The translations under genes and the position numbers were made by a program. 64,000 bases of DNA from positions 1 to 64,000 of the forward strand of contig CAZGAH010000009.1 in assembly GCA_964523295.1 (NCBI GenBank). Direction: 5' to 3'. The notes under the pieces are model-generated. The model searched no databases. It saw nothing but the letters and a program-made list of their open reading frames with translations, and had not been told where the DNA came from. Every line of letters begins with the position of its first letter. Position 1 is the stretch's first letter. The DNA comes from CAZGAH01 sp964523295. Its GTDB lineage: Bacteria > Desulfobacterota > Desulfovibrionia > Desulfovibrionales > Desulfovibrionaceae. This document shows positions 28,813-38,512 of the stretch, piece after piece.

Positions 28813-29928
28813 GTGTCCCGACCGGCTGACAACGACCGGCGTCATGAGCTTTGCCTGGGCATCGAGACCTCGTGCGATGAAACGGCCATGGCCCTGGTAC
28901 ATCATGGCCGGCTGCTGGCCGAGGTCATTGCCTCGCAGGCTGATGTACACGCGCTGTTCGGCGGCGTAGTCCCGGAGATCGCCTCACGCGAGCACTACCG
29001 CATGTTGGGGCCGTTGCTCGACACGCTGCTCGGTCAGGCCCACGTCGCACCCGGGGATATCGACGTCGTGGCCGTGGCGCGCGGCCCGGGCCTGTTGGGC
29101 AGCCTGCTGACCGGGCTGTGCTTCGCCAAGGGTTTGGCGCTTGGCCTGAACGCCACGCTCGTCGGCGTCGATCACCTTCACGCGCATCTGCTGGCGCCCG
29201 GTCTCGAGCAGGAACTGCTGTTCCCTGCGCTGGGACTGCTCGTCTCGGGCGGGCATACCCATCTCTACGTGCTGGAAGACGCCGTCACGCTGCGCCTGTT
29301 GGGACGGACGCTCGACGACGCGGCTGGCGAAGCCTTCGACAAGGTCGCCCGTACGCTGCGTCTCCCCTACCCCGGCGGCCGCTATATCGACGAACTCGGC
29401 CAGCTTGGCCGGGTAATGCCCGAGCTCTTCCCACGACCCTACATCGACAACCAGAACCTTGATTTCAGCTTCAGCGGACTTAAAACCGCGGTGGCAACGT
29501 ATGTCAACGCCCATCCCGCCATGCTCCCCCCGCCCGGATGCGCTCCGCAAACCCTGCTCCAGGAGGCGGACCGCTACCCGGGACTGGCCGACACCTGCGC
29601 CTCGTTCAACTACGCCGTCGCCGACACGCTGCGCATCAAAACGGAACGGGCCTTGCGTCAGGCACGGCATGTCCGGAGTCTCATTGTCGCCGGAGGCGTT
29701 GCCGCCAACCGCCGCGTACGCGAGGTCATGACCGGCGTGGCCAGGGAGGCCTCCCTTACGCTGAGCATGCCCTCGCCCCGGTTCTGCACCGACAACGGCG
29801 CGATGATCGCCTGGGCCGGCGAATGCCTGTTCCGGGCCGGCCTGCACCACGACTGCGCCCTTGACGCCATACCACGAGGCCAAACCGTGCCTTTCGACTA
29901 TCTTCGAGCAGCCGGACAAGCCTCCTGA
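28813..29928 (+). CDS. tsaD: tRNA N6-threonylcarbamoyladenosine transferase subunit TsaD
   Basis: Catalyses the final step of t6A formation at A37 of ANN-reading tRNAs, together with TsaB and TsaE. The 371 residues contain ETSCDETAMAL, VVPEIASREH, GPGLLGSLLTGLCFAKGLA, the iron-binding VDHLHAHLLAP and SGGHTHLYVL, and the C-terminal DNGAMIAWAG. The start is GTG 28813 after GGGGA. The protein is complete at typical length. Confidence 0.95.
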   Translation: MSRPADNDRRHELCLGIETSCDETAMALVHHGRLLAEVIASQADVHALFGGVVPEIASREHYRMLGPLLDTLLGQAHVAPGDIDVVAVARGPGLLGSLLTGLCFAKGLALGLNATLVGVDHLHAHLLAPGLEQELLFPALGLLVSGGHTHLYVLEDAVTLRLLGRTLDDAAGEAFDKVARTLRLPYPGGRYIDELGQLGRVMPELFPRPYIDNQNLDFSFSGLKTAVATYVNAHPAMLPPPGCAPQTLLQEADRYPGLADTCASFNYAVADTLRIKTERALRQARHVRSLIVAGGVAANRRVREVMTGVAREASLTLSMPSPRFCTDNGAMIAWAGECLFRAGLHHDCALDAIPRGQTVPFDYLRAAGQAS

Positions 29929-30006
29929 CCCCGGAGAGCCCTCCACCTCTTGCCCCGCAACCCGGAGAGGCGTACACAGCGTTCCGGGCAAAGGAGGCGC
30001 CTGCGC

Positions 30007-30360
30007 ATGGACAAGTTCATCCCCATCTTTTTGCTCGTCGGTTCCAATATTTTCATGACCTACGCCTGGTACGGCCATCTCAAGGATTTGAAAGGCAAGG
30101 CCGTGCTCGTGGCCATTCTGGTCAGCTGGTCGGTGGCCTTGTTGGAATATACGCTTCAGGTTCCCGCCAACCGCCTGGGTTCACAGTACTATTCGCTGGG
30201 ACAACTCAAGGTCATCCAGGAAGTCGTCACCATGGTCGTATTCGCGGTTTTCTGCACCGTCTATATGCGCGAGCGCTTGACCCTGGATTTTCTCTGGGCC
30301 TCGCTGTGTCTGGTGGGGGCCGTCTTCTTCATGTTCCGCGGCGTGGCCCAAGTGGGGTAA
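30007..30360 (+). CDS. DUF486 / DMT-family small membrane protein
   Basis: A 117-residue integral membrane protein with four hydrophobic helices. It matches the DUF486 family (MDKFIPIFLLVGSNIFMTYAWYGHL, LEYTLQVPANRLGSQYYSLGQLK, FFMFRG). The family is related to drug/metabolite transporters, but the substrate is unknown. ATG 30007 has AAAGGAGG upstream. It is the last gene of the fbp-tsaD run and is convergent with the HD-GYP gene. Confidence 0.85.
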   Translation: MDKFIPIFLLVGSNIFMTYAWYGHLKDLKGKAVLVAILVSWSVALLEYTLQVPANRLGSQYYSLGQLKVIQEVVTMVVFAVFCTVYMRERLTLDFLWASLCLVGAVFFMFRGVAQVG

Positions 30361-30456
30361 TGCTGCGGTTCGGGTCAAAGCAAACACGTTCGGGAATGCA
30401 ACAACGCCGGACCAGGCGCGCAGAGCGCCCGCTCGCGTTGCAAGCGGAGAATCCCT

Positions 30457-31816
30457 TTACAGGTCGTCTCGATAGAACGACGCCATCGACCGCCTGGCCT
30501 CGTCCTGACTCTCGCGCCGCAGTTCGCTGAATTCGGCATAATGGTCCAGCAGCAGGGTTATGGCCTGGCCATCGAGGCGCCCCGAAGCAGCCTGCTGGCG
30601 CAAGAGATCCGTGGCCTCGCGCCGGTTCATGCCGGCGCGGTAGGGGCGGTCTTCGGTAATGGCCGTGAACACGTCGGCTATGGCCACCAGCCTCGCGCCC
30701 TGGTCGATTTCGGACTCTCGCAGGCCAAAGGGATAGCCGCTGCCGTCAAGGCGCTCGTGATGCAGCGCGCCCCAGCTCGCCACCAGAGCCAACCCGGGAA
30801 TAGAGGCCAGGATTTCGTAGCTGACCGCGGCGTGATTGCGCATGACGGTAAACTCGGCCTCCGTGAGCGCGGCAGGCTTTTCGATCAGCTCTGCCGGCAC
30901 GGCCAGCTTGCCGAGGTCGTGCAGATCGCCGGCCAGGCGTATCAATTTCAGCTCATGATCCGAGAAACCGGCCAGCCTGGCCAAATGCACGGCCGTGGCC
31001 GCGACGCCGCAGGAATGCATGGCCGTAAAGCGGCTGCGGAAGTCGATGATGTGCGCGAACACCGTGGAAAAGGCGAAGACCTCGGGCAGGCCCAGGCTCT
31101 CGTCCAGCAGACAGGCGGGAGCCAGGAGACGCAGATTCCTCGCCGGTTCGACCGCTCCTGCCCAGAAATCGTCCTGCCGGGCCAGCTCAAAAAAGGCGTC
31201 CAGATAGTCGGGCTTGAACGTCCCGACCGGCGCCCTGCGCAAATGCTCGCCTATCCGCTCCACCTGAGACGCCAGCGGCCGGGCGCGATCGATGAGCGCG
31301 TCGACCCGATCCGCCAGACAGAGCAGATTGGCCTCCGGCAGCCAGGGCACGGCCAGTTCCGGCAACTGGGCATAGGGGGTATGGTGATGCCGCACCAGTG
31401 CGGCCGCGCGTTCGAAGCGGGAGCAGGTCCGCAGCAAACGGTAGCCATACTCCGCGTGGGCCAGGCTCTCCGTCTCGAACTGAAGGGCGTCGAGACGACT
31501 ACCCAAGGTAAAGGCGCCGACGTCGTGCAGCAGCGTGCCGCGCGAGAGCTTGCCGAGGATCGCGGTCAGNNNNNNNNNNGACGTCGTGCAGCAGCCCGGC
31601 AAGCAGATGATCGGCCTGCTCCTGCGGCGTATATCCCAGCTGACGCGACAGCGCGGCCGCGACATAGGCAACGCGCGCGTGGTGATCGACCACGGCCGGA
31701 CTGATGAGGTCCATGGCCCGGGAAAGACCGCTGACCATGTCGAGCAGCAGAAGCGACGACGACCCGGGTGCGTCGTTCAACGTATCGGTCGCAGTAACTG
31801 CTATAGGCGTATGCAT
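30457..31816 (-). CDS. HD-GYP domain protein, interrupted by assembly gap
   Basis: It has two HD-type modules. The N-terminal one ends around AGLLHDV and RHHHTPY. The C-terminal one is a typical HD-GYP with DLHDLGKLAVP, NHAAVSYEIL, HHERLDGSGYP and ADVFTAITEDRPYR, a probable cyclic-di-GMP phosphodiesterase. Ten Ns at 31570-31579 split the gene, and the 16 bases GACGTCGTGCAGCAGC occur on both sides (31519-31534 and 31580-31595). Collapsing that duplicate gives a continuous LLHDVGAFTL in frame, so 31535-31579 is probably a contig-end artefact. It has no membrane segments. Confidence 0.85.
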
Positions 31817-31957
31817 GATCCGGCGGCCTCGTTGAAATCCGGTTCAGTCAGTCCTGAAAACACCGTTCCCGTCAACTGTCTCGCATCCGTTCCGCCCGCG
31901 CCCGGGCTGTGTGGGTCAGAGAAAGAAGACCACGGCCGGAAATGGCACCCGACGAGG

Positions 31958-32356
31958 TTACCCCATCGAATCAGAGGGATTCGGGCTGCCCTTGGCGATC
32001 ATGCTTACCGACCCATCCAGCCGGGCGCCCTCTTCGACTTCGAGGGCCTTGCTGCTCAGTTCGCCGCTGAATTGTCCAGTGCGCTGAATGGTGGTTCTGG
32101 CCGCCTCGATCCGTCCCTCGACCCGGCCGCTGCACAGCACGCGCCCCACACGGAACTCCCCATTCAGCCGGCCCGACTCCGCCACAACGAGCGTGCCGTC
32201 GGAAATGATTTCGCCCTCGAAAGCACCGGCAATCTGAGCGAAGCCCGAGAACTCGAACCGCCCGACAAAACTGGTTCCCTCGCCGAGATATGCCGTGATC
32301 TGGCTGATGTTCTCCAACTTTCCCGCGCCGTTCTCTTTACGTTTTTTGCCGAACAC
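31958..32356 (-). CDS. Bactofilin family protein
   Basis: A 132-residue polymer-forming cytoskeletal protein. A short basic N terminus (GKKRKENG) is followed by a glycine- and valine-rich series of short beta strands (GTSFVGRFEFSGFAQIAGAFEGEI, RVGRVLCSGRVEGRIEA) that form a right-handed beta helix. The start is GTG 32356 with AAAGGAG upstream. Bactofilins act in cell shape or in localising envelope enzymes; the role here is not known. Confidence 0.88.
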   Translation of the reverse strand: MFGKKRKENGAGKLENISQITAYLGEGTSFVGRFEFSGFAQIAGAFEGEIISDGTLVVAESGRLNGEFRVGRVLCSGRVEGRIEAARTTIQRTGQFSGELSSKALEVEEGARLDGSVSMIAKGSPNPSDSMG

Positions 32357-32458
32357 GCTGCACGACTCCTTTGCCCGTCAGGACAGCTGAACCATCTGGC
32401 GCGCAGACGATGCAGGAAGCGCGCGCCTGCGCTTCCGCTAACAGGTCGTTAAACGATA

Positions 32459-33655
32459 TCAGGGACGCACCTTGAGTCGGAGAAAACGCTTTTTACCGAG
32501 CTTGATGACATACTCGCCCGCTGGAAGCGGGGTTTCCGCGTCGTCGCAACGCTGACCATCGACGGTCAAGGCGGCCTGACGAATCAGCCGCCTAGCCTCG
32601 CCGCGCGACGGCACCAGCCCCGCGTCGGTCAGAAATGCAAGAGGACGGCTGGCGTCACCGGCGGCCACCTCCGCGCAGGGCATGACCTCGGGGGCTCCAC
32701 CGCGGGCAAAGACCTGATTGAAGGACTCGCGCGCCGCGACGGCGGCGTCGCGACCGTGGTAGCGGGCCACAAGCTCCATGGCCAGCTCTTCCTTGACGGT
32801 TTTCGGATGCCGTGCTCCGTTCTCCACGCCGGCCCGGGCCGCGTTGATATCGTTCAGGCTCTTGTCCGAAAGCAGCTCGTAATAGCGCCACATCAGCGCG
32901 TCGGATACGGACATGAGCTTGCCGAACATGTCGGGCGCCGCGTCCTCGATGCCGACGTAGTTGCCCAGGGATTTGCTCATCTTGTTGACGCCGTCCAGAC
33001 CTTCCAGGATGGGCATGGTCAGAATGCACTGGGTCGGCTGGCCGTACTGGGCTTGAAGGGTCCGGCCCATGAGCAGGTTGAATTTCTGGTCCGTACCGCC
33101 GAGTTCGACGTCGGCACGCAGTGCCACGGAGTCGTAGCCCTGCACCAGGGGATAGAGAAATTCATGAATGGCGATAGGCCGGTTCTCGCGGTAGCGCTTG
33201 TGGAAATCGTCGCGTTCGAGCATCCGGGCCACGGTGTACCGGGAGCACAAGGCCACGAAGTCCGCGGCCGAAAAGGCGTCCATCCAGTGCGAATTGAAGG
33301 CCACTTCGGTCTTTTCCGGGTCCAGGAGCTTGAAAATCTGGCGTTTGTAGGTCTCGGCATTGGCGAGCACCTGCTCCCGCGTCAATGGAGGGCGGGTGTC
33401 GTTCTTGCCGGTGGGGTCGCCGATCATGCCGGTGAAGTCGCCGATCAGGAAGATCACCGTATGTCCCAACTGCTGGAACTGCCGGAGTTTGTGGACCAGT
33501 ACCGTGTGCCCCAGATGCAGATCCGGCGCCGTGGGGTCGAACCCGGCCTTTACGCGCAGCGGTCGCCCGCTTCCCAGCTTCTTCTTTAGTTCATCCAGGC
33601 TGATGATCTCGGCCGCGCCACGCTCGATGATCGTCAGTTGTTCTGCAATATCCAT
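32459..33655 (-). CDS. tyrS: Tyrosyl-tRNA synthetase
   Basis: Class I synthetase of 398 residues. The HIGH-type site is HLGHTVLVHKLRQFQQLGH, the KMSKS loop is NKMSKSLGNYVG, and a C-terminal S4-like domain ends the protein (LIRQAALTVDGQRC, then VIKLGKKRFLRL). The N-terminal MDIAEQLTIIERGAAEI and LRVKAGFDPTAPDLHLGH resemble the TyrRZ subtype. It sits between the coiled-coil lipoprotein and the bactofilin on the same strand. Confidence 0.95.
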   Translation of the reverse strand: MDIAEQLTIIERGAAEIISLDELKKKLGSGRPLRVKAGFDPTAPDLHLGHTVLVHKLRQFQQLGHTVIFLIGDFTGMIGDPTGKNDTRPPLTREQVLANAETYKRQIFKLLDPEKTEVAFNSHWMDAFSAADFVALCSRYTVARMLERDDFHKRYRENRPIAIHEFLYPLVQGYDSVALRADVELGGTDQKFNLLMGRTLQAQYGQPTQCILTMPILEGLDGVNKMSKSLGNYVGIEDAAPDMFGKLMSVSDALMWRYYELLSDKSLNDINAARAGVENGARHPKTVKEELAMELVARYHGRDAAVAARESFNQVFARGGAPEVMPCAEVAAGDASRPLAFLTDAGLVPSRGEARRLIRQAALTVDGQRCDDAETPLPAGEYVIKLGKKRFLRLKVRP

Positions 33656-33781
33656 AGCTTTTCCTGTTGCCCGGCAGCCGTGGCCACGCCTTCGTGTCCG
33701 CCAGCGCCCTCGTCTGCGACGCCGTCTACCCCTGTCAGGGGCGCCCGTCCGTCGCGCAGCCGTGTCGGAAACGCCGGTGCG

Positions 33782-34177
33782 TCAGCGTGTCGACATGCCG
33801 GCATCCTTGAGCCGGCGTTCGAACAGATTGTGTTCTTCGACTGCCCGTTTATACTTCTGATTCACCTTTTCCAATTCGCTTTTCACCGCCGCGCAATCCT
33901 TTTTTCCGCCGTCGGAGGACTCGCCCTCGGCCTTGGTCTGGCAGGCGTCCCGCTCCTTGACGACAAGGGCCAACGATTCGTTGACCGCGGCAAAGTCGCT
34001 CTCTTTTTTCTCCAGCGCCCGCGTGAGTTCTTCATTCCGGGTCTGCAGGGACTTGAGTTCGGTCTCCTTGGCTTCCAGCTGTCGCCGTGTTTCCTCTTTG
34101 TCGCGGCCCGAGCCGCAACCCACGGTCATGAACACGATCGCTACCGTCAGCCAGAGTATCAGTGTCCGCCAATGCAT
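33782..34177 (-). CDS. Coiled-coil lipoprotein of unknown function
   Basis: A 131-residue protein with a hydrophobic signal and lipobox (VFMTVGC), so it is likely lipid-anchored. The rest is almost entirely heptad-like, charged and helical (ETRRQLEAKETELKSLQTRN and similar). ATG 34177 is preferred since GGAGG is then six bases upstream; an ATG two codons earlier would overlap the ribosome site. It lies between the YmdB-type gene and tyrS. No family function is recognised. Confidence 0.7.
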   Translation of the reverse strand: MHWRTLILWLTVAIVFMTVGCGSGRDKEETRRQLEAKETELKSLQTRNEELTRALEKKESDFAAVNESLALVVKERDACQTKAEGESSDGGKKDCAAVKSELEKVNQKYKRAVEEHNLFERRLKDAGMSTR

Positions 34178-34205
34178 AGTCATCCTCCTCGCAAGGACCA
34201 CAGGA

Positions 34206-35050
34206 TCAGGAGCCAGCCTCGAAGCGATCCGTTCCGCCCGAGACCTCGTCCGGAACGGAACGAACGGCCTCGTTGAATACCCGGACAGCCCCGGCCCGCC
34301 CTGTAGCCGAATCGACATCCAACACGACGCCCTGCAGACAGGCCTCACCCTCGGCCGGGACGAAGCGAGTCGGCAGTTTGGTCAAAAAACGCCGCACGAT
34401 CCCGGCCGCTTCCATCCCCAGAACCGAATCCACGACACCGCACATGCCCGCGTCGGTAATGGCCGCCGTACCGCCGGACAAAATCCGGGCGTCGTTGGTC
34501 TGAACGTGCGTATGCGTGCCAAAAACAGCGCTTACCTTGCCATCGAGCCAATAGGCAAGGGCAATTTTCTCCGACGTAGCCTCGGCATGAAAATCGACCA
34601 GCCGGATGAAGACTTCCGCGGGAAGCCCGGCCAGCAGACTTTCCGCCGCGCGAAACGGACACTCCACGGGTTCCATCCAGGTCCGGCCCAACAGATTGAG
34701 CACGGCAAAGGACCCGCCGCCAGCTAAATCGTACAACCCCACGCCATGACCCGGCGCTCCGGGCGGATAATTCGCCGGCCGCAGCAGCCTCGGTTCCACG
34801 CCGATATAGNNNNNNNNNNGTCGTACAGCTCCTTGTGCTTCCAGATATGATTGCCGGAAGTCAGCACATCGACGCCCGCGTCGAGCAACTCGCGCGCGGC
34901 CTTGATCGTCAGTCCCAGACCTCCGGCGGCGTTCTCGGCGTTGGCCACCACGATGTCCAGGCCAAGCGCGTCGCGTATGCCCGCGAGCCGTTCCCGTACG
35001 GCGCGCCGCCCGGATCGGGCGACGATGTCGCCCAGAAACAACACTCTCAT
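34206..35050 (-). CDS. ymdB: YmdB-type metallophosphoesterase (TIGR00282), interrupted by assembly gap
   Basis: Calcineurin-like phosphoesterase. Metal-site motifs are LFLGDIVARSGRRAV, NAENAAGG, SGNHIWKHKELYD, FHAEATSEK, GTHTHVQTND and TDAGMCG. Family members hydrolyse 2',3'-cyclic nucleotides. Ten Ns at 34810-34819 fall between KHKELYD and EPRLLRPANYPP with a frame change, so the true protein is probably intact at about 280 residues. The start ATG 35050 begins the conserved MRVLFLGDIV. Confidence 0.88.
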
Positions 35051-35302
35051 GTCCGATTCTCCACCGCAGCCGTGAAATGCGACCGCAGACATCGCCAAGG
35101 TATGCGATTGGTGGATGAAGTCAAGCCGCTTCGACGCGGAATACCCCTGTTCCCCTTGGCACCAGGCTCCATCAATGACCATACCACGACACAGCGTCGA
35201 AATGAATCCCCGCGTCCGTCGCCAGACAACGCCGACGGCAGAAAAAAAATGTGCGGAAAAAGCTTGCCAAAGCGGTGATGATCGGCTAGCAGTGTCGCTT
35301 CC

Positions 35303-35395
<93 letters not shown>

Positions 35396-35425
35396 TGACG
35401 ACCCCCTGTGTCAACAGGTATTATG

Positions 35426-35457
35426 AAACCCGGGTTCATTGAATGAACCCGGGTTTT
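35426..35457 (+). terminator. Terminator of tRNA-Ser
   Basis: AAACCCGGGTTCAT (35426-35439) pairs perfectly with ATGAACCCGGGTTT (35443-35456) around a three-base loop and runs into TTTTCC. It may work in both directions because an A-run flanks the other arm, so it could also end the minus-strand acyltransferase operon. Confidence 0.85.
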
Positions 35458-35509
35458 CCTGTCTGACACCCCTGCCAGGATGCCCCCTCGAACTCTGGTG
35501 GAAGTACTG

Positions 35510-36508
35510 TTACCCTTCCCGTTCGCGCCGTATCGTTGCCAGCAGAGCCTTGGCCGACGCAGAATGAAGGGCAACGGACGCGGAGGCAGCCGTTCCGGAC
35601 GGCTTTTGCAGCAGAAGGCCGTCGGTGTCGAACCAGCGGGGGACCAGGCCGCCGAAGACGAATCCCGACTCCCGAAACACGGCCGTCGCGGCCGGGCAAT
35701 ACGGGTCGCCCAGATTCAGAAAGGCCTGCACCAGCGCGCATCCCCGGGACCCGGCATCGGCCTCGGCCCGGGCGAGGCAGGCCGACAGGTCCGCACCCGG
35801 ATGCAGCAGCGTGAGCCGCAGCACTCCCGCCGAGTGAAACAGCTCGCCATGCATGTGCGTCGGCGACGTAGCCAGGGAGGAAGGCGCTTCGTCGGCCAGT
35901 TCCCGATCCAGGCCCGCCCCAGCGGCAATGTCGGCCAGAAGCGTCCGATAGGGTAACGGCGCATAAAGCCTGTGCGCACGGTCCCGAAATTTCAGCGACA
36001 CCAGCAGACAGGCCACCCGCCCGGCTCCGTCGCCCGGCAGAAGGTCCAGGGCCAGCCCGGTCTCGCGGAAGTTCAACACATTGATGATCTGCTGCATCAC
36101 CGTATGCGAGCACACCGCCTCGCCGTAGATCACGTCCAGATTAAGCCTGGGGGGCAATACGTCGATCAGATGCGTGAAGAGGTGAAACAGGACGAAGCTG
36201 CGCCGCCAGTCCGGATGGACCATGCCCTGGCCGCATTCCCAGAGCCCTGCATAGGGCGCTGACGTGCGGAACAGGGCCATCTGCCCCGCTATGCTTCCAT
36301 CCGGGCACCGGGCCACGACGGGATACAGCCGGCCCTGCCGGTGCTGCTCCACAATATGTTCGGGAGAGCTGGCCGTACTCAGGGGATAATTCGATCCATA
36401 CACCGCGCTGAAGAGCGCGCTCATCCCCGGCGCATCGTCGGGCCTGAACAGGTCGACGACGTACCCTTTTGCGCCGGATCCGGAAGCGACGGAAGCATCC
36501 GGAGACAT
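35510..36508 (-). CDS. GNAT-like acyltransferase of unknown substrate
   Basis: A 332-residue protein with a GNAT-like fold in its first half (FRPDDAPGMSALFSAVYGSNYPL, then WECGQGMVHPDWRRSFVLFHLF and VCSHTVMQQ). A second, more diverged half follows, with LGDPYCPAATAVFRESGFVFGGLVPRW, which looks like a second GNAT domain. ATG 36508 overlaps the acyl carrier protein stop (TGATG), so translation is coupled. With an ACP and an acyl-AMP ligase in the same operon, an ACP-bound acyl group is the likely donor. The acceptor is unknown. Confidence 0.72.
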   Translation of the reverse strand: MSPDASVASGSGAKGYVVDLFRPDDAPGMSALFSAVYGSNYPLSTASSPEHIVEQHRQGRLYPVVARCPDGSIAGQMALFRTSAPYAGLWECGQGMVHPDWRRSFVLFHLFTHLIDVLPPRLNLDVIYGEAVCSHTVMQQIINVLNFRETGLALDLLPGDGAGRVACLLVSLKFRDRAHRLYAPLPYRTLLADIAAGAGLDRELADEAPSSLATSPTHMHGELFHSAGVLRLTLLHPGADLSACLARAEADAGSRGCALVQAFLNLGDPYCPAATAVFRESGFVFGGLVPRWFDTDGLLLQKPSGTAASASVALHSASAKALLATIRREREG

Positions 36509-36753
36509 CAATCTGTCCCGAGCCTGTTGTTCAGCATGACCACGACGTCTTCCACGGTGCGCAGCGTCAGCCCTTCCTCGACCGTGAGCTGGATGCCGTA
36601 GGCGTGCTGCAATCCCATGGCCACGAGCGTCAACGCCAGCGAATCCACTCCCTGCATGGCCATAGACGCCGCAGGATCGAGCCGGTCCACGAGTTCGGCC
36701 GGCACTGCGTACGTACGCATAAGATTGAGGACGTCATCGACAGTGACCGCCAT
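36508..36753 (-). CDS. Acyl carrier protein
   Basis: An 81-residue carrier domain with the phosphopantetheine attachment site GVDSLALTLVAM, matching the DSL consensus. It lies 27 bases after the acyl-AMP ligase stop and is coupled to the acyltransferase gene. It is not the primary fatty-acid ACP, since it is less acidic and has different neighbours. It probably carries one acyl group loaded by the adjacent ligase. Confidence 0.88.
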   Translation of the reverse strand: MAVTVDDVLNLMRTYAVPAELVDRLDPAASMAMQGVDSLALTLVAMGLQHAYGIQLTVEEGLTLRTVEDVVVMLNNRLGTD

Positions 36754-36780
36754 GGCGACTCCTCTCAGGGGCAGGTTTTC

Positions 36781-38274
36781 CTAATCCATGGATGCACGGA
36801 GTTTGTAACGCTGGACCTTGCCCGTGGCTGTCAGCGGCAGGGACTCCTGGAACACAATATCCGTGGGGGCCATGTAATCGGGCAGCTCGCGCAGGGAGTG
36901 CTCGCGCAGCGTCCTCAGGAGCGCCGGGCCGGGCTCATGGCCGGGCGCCGGCACGACGTGCGCCCGCACAAGCGTAAAAGCCCCGGAGCGTCCGCCAACC
37001 ACGGCGCACTGAGCCACGGCCGGATGGGACAGCAGAGCGCTTTCTACCCGCGTCGGCGATACCCACAGGCCTCCGGCCTTGAACATGTCGTCCGTGCGTC
37101 CCAGGATGGTGATTACGCCATCCTCCTCCTTGCCCATATCTCCGGAAAGATACCAATCTTCCAAGGCAAAGGCCTTGGCGGTCCACTCGGGGGCATTGAG
37201 ATAGCCGGGCATGAGCGTCGGGCTACGCACCGCCACTTGCCCCGGCGTACCCGGGGGGACCGGCCTGAGAGCCTCGTCAACGATTTTCGCCTCGAAGGGG
37301 GGAATGGCCCGCCCGCAGCGACCAGGGTACATATCCGGTGGGCGGCTGCCAATAACAAAGGTTGCGGTCTCAGAGTGACCGTACCCTTCCCACAAGGGCA
37401 AACCCGTCTTCTCCATCCAGGCGTGAAAGATCGCTGCCGGCAGGGCCTCCCCGGCCGAAAAGCAGAGGCGAAGACGCGGACAGCGCAAATTTCCCTCCAG
37501 GGAGAGCAACAACATGCCGTATATGGCCGGCACTGAGCCAAGGACCGTCACGCCCTCTTCCCGGAGCAATTCCAGGGTCCGCTTGGGGTTCGGCCTCTCC
37601 GGGTCGAGCAGGGCCGTGGCCCCGAGTGCCAGCGGATTGACCAGGGCAAAGAAGAACCCGTACACATGGCAAAGCTTTGCAGAGCAAAGGACCACATCGT
37701 CTTCGCGAAGCCCGATGAAATCCTGGCCTACGACCTTGACAATTAGAGAAAAATCGACGTGGCGGTGAGGAACGCCCTTGGGGTGCCCGGTCGTGCCCGA
37801 GGTGTAGAATATCATGGCGATATCTTCAGGTGAAACCGGAGCGGCAGGCCGGTCGGCGGGAAACCCGGCCAACAGCTGAAAGATATCGTCGTCCGTCATG
37901 GTCCTGGCCGGGACGCCGACTTCGGCCGCTGCGGCCAAAGCCTCGTGCCCGGGCGAGGTCATTAGCAGTTTCGCACCACAGTGGGCCAGACAGTCGGCAA
38001 TGTCGGCCTGGCGCAAGCGGTCGTTGAGCGGCACGAAGACCACTCCGGACAGGCAGCATCCCATGATGGCCAAGGCAAGCGAGAAGGAATCCGGCAGGAC
38101 CAGAACCACCCGGTCCCCGAGTCCGAGTCCCTGCCCTTCAAGCCAGCCGGCCATGGCCCGGGAATTGCACGCCAGTCCGGCATAGGTCAGCCCCTGCCCC
38201 TGGCAGCGGATGGCAACCTTGTCCGGCTTGCTACGGGCGATCTCGCCAACGATATGCTCGACAAACGTGTCCAT
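36781..38274 (-). CDS. AMP-dependent acyl-CoA/acyl-ACP ligase (benzoate-CoA ligase-like)
   Basis: Adenylate-forming ligase of 497 residues. The phosphate-binding loop is FYTSGTTGHPKGVPHRH, the A5-type motif is WEGYGHSETAT, the A7-8 hinge is DWYLSGDMGKEEDG and GRTDDMFKAGGLWVSP, and the C-terminal catalytic lysine lies in LTATGKVQRYKL. The sequence resembles benzoate-CoA ligases. In this operon it more likely loads the small ACP than CoA, but that is inference. ATG 38274 has GGAGGG upstream; the frame is open for 159 further codons without family similarity. Confidence 0.85.
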   Translation of the reverse strand: MDTFVEHIVGEIARSKPDKVAIRCQGQGLTYAGLACNSRAMAGWLEGQGLGLGDRVVLVLPDSFSLALAIMGCCLSGVVFVPLNDRLRQADIADCLAHCGAKLLMTSPGHEALAAAAEVGVPARTMTDDDIFQLLAGFPADRPAAPVSPEDIAMIFYTSGTTGHPKGVPHRHVDFSLIVKVVGQDFIGLREDDVVLCSAKLCHVYGFFFALVNPLALGATALLDPERPNPKRTLELLREEGVTVLGSVPAIYGMLLLSLEGNLRCPRLRLCFSAGEALPAAIFHAWMEKTGLPLWEGYGHSETATFVIGSRPPDMYPGRCGRAIPPFEAKIVDEALRPVPPGTPGQVAVRSPTLMPGYLNAPEWTAKAFALEDWYLSGDMGKEEDGVITILGRTDDMFKAGGLWVSPTRVESALLSHPAVAQCAVVGGRSGAFTLVRAHVVPAPGHEPGPALLRTLREHSLRELPDYMAPTDIVFQESLPLTATGKVQRYKLRASMD

Positions 38275-38512
38275 GGAACCCTCCGTACTGGAATTCTCAT
38301 ACCTGCCTTGCCACGCCGTAGCAAGCCCAGACGTGCTCCCAACTCGACAACCCGCCAACTTCTCGGAAGTCTTCATCCTGAGCCGACCGGCAGCGCCCTT
38401 CCCTTGCGTATGCCCCTGTGCTACGCAGTCTTGCTGTACAATGTGCCACAGACCGAAATACGCCTGAACAACCGGAACTGCTCCGGGCCTAAGGTCAGGA
38501 GGGATTCCGACC

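Noticed and set aside
31519..31595. Direct repeat of 16 bases as a biological repeat or att site
   Set aside because: The copies flank a scaffold gap and collapse into one in-frame HD motif, so an assembly artefact is simpler.
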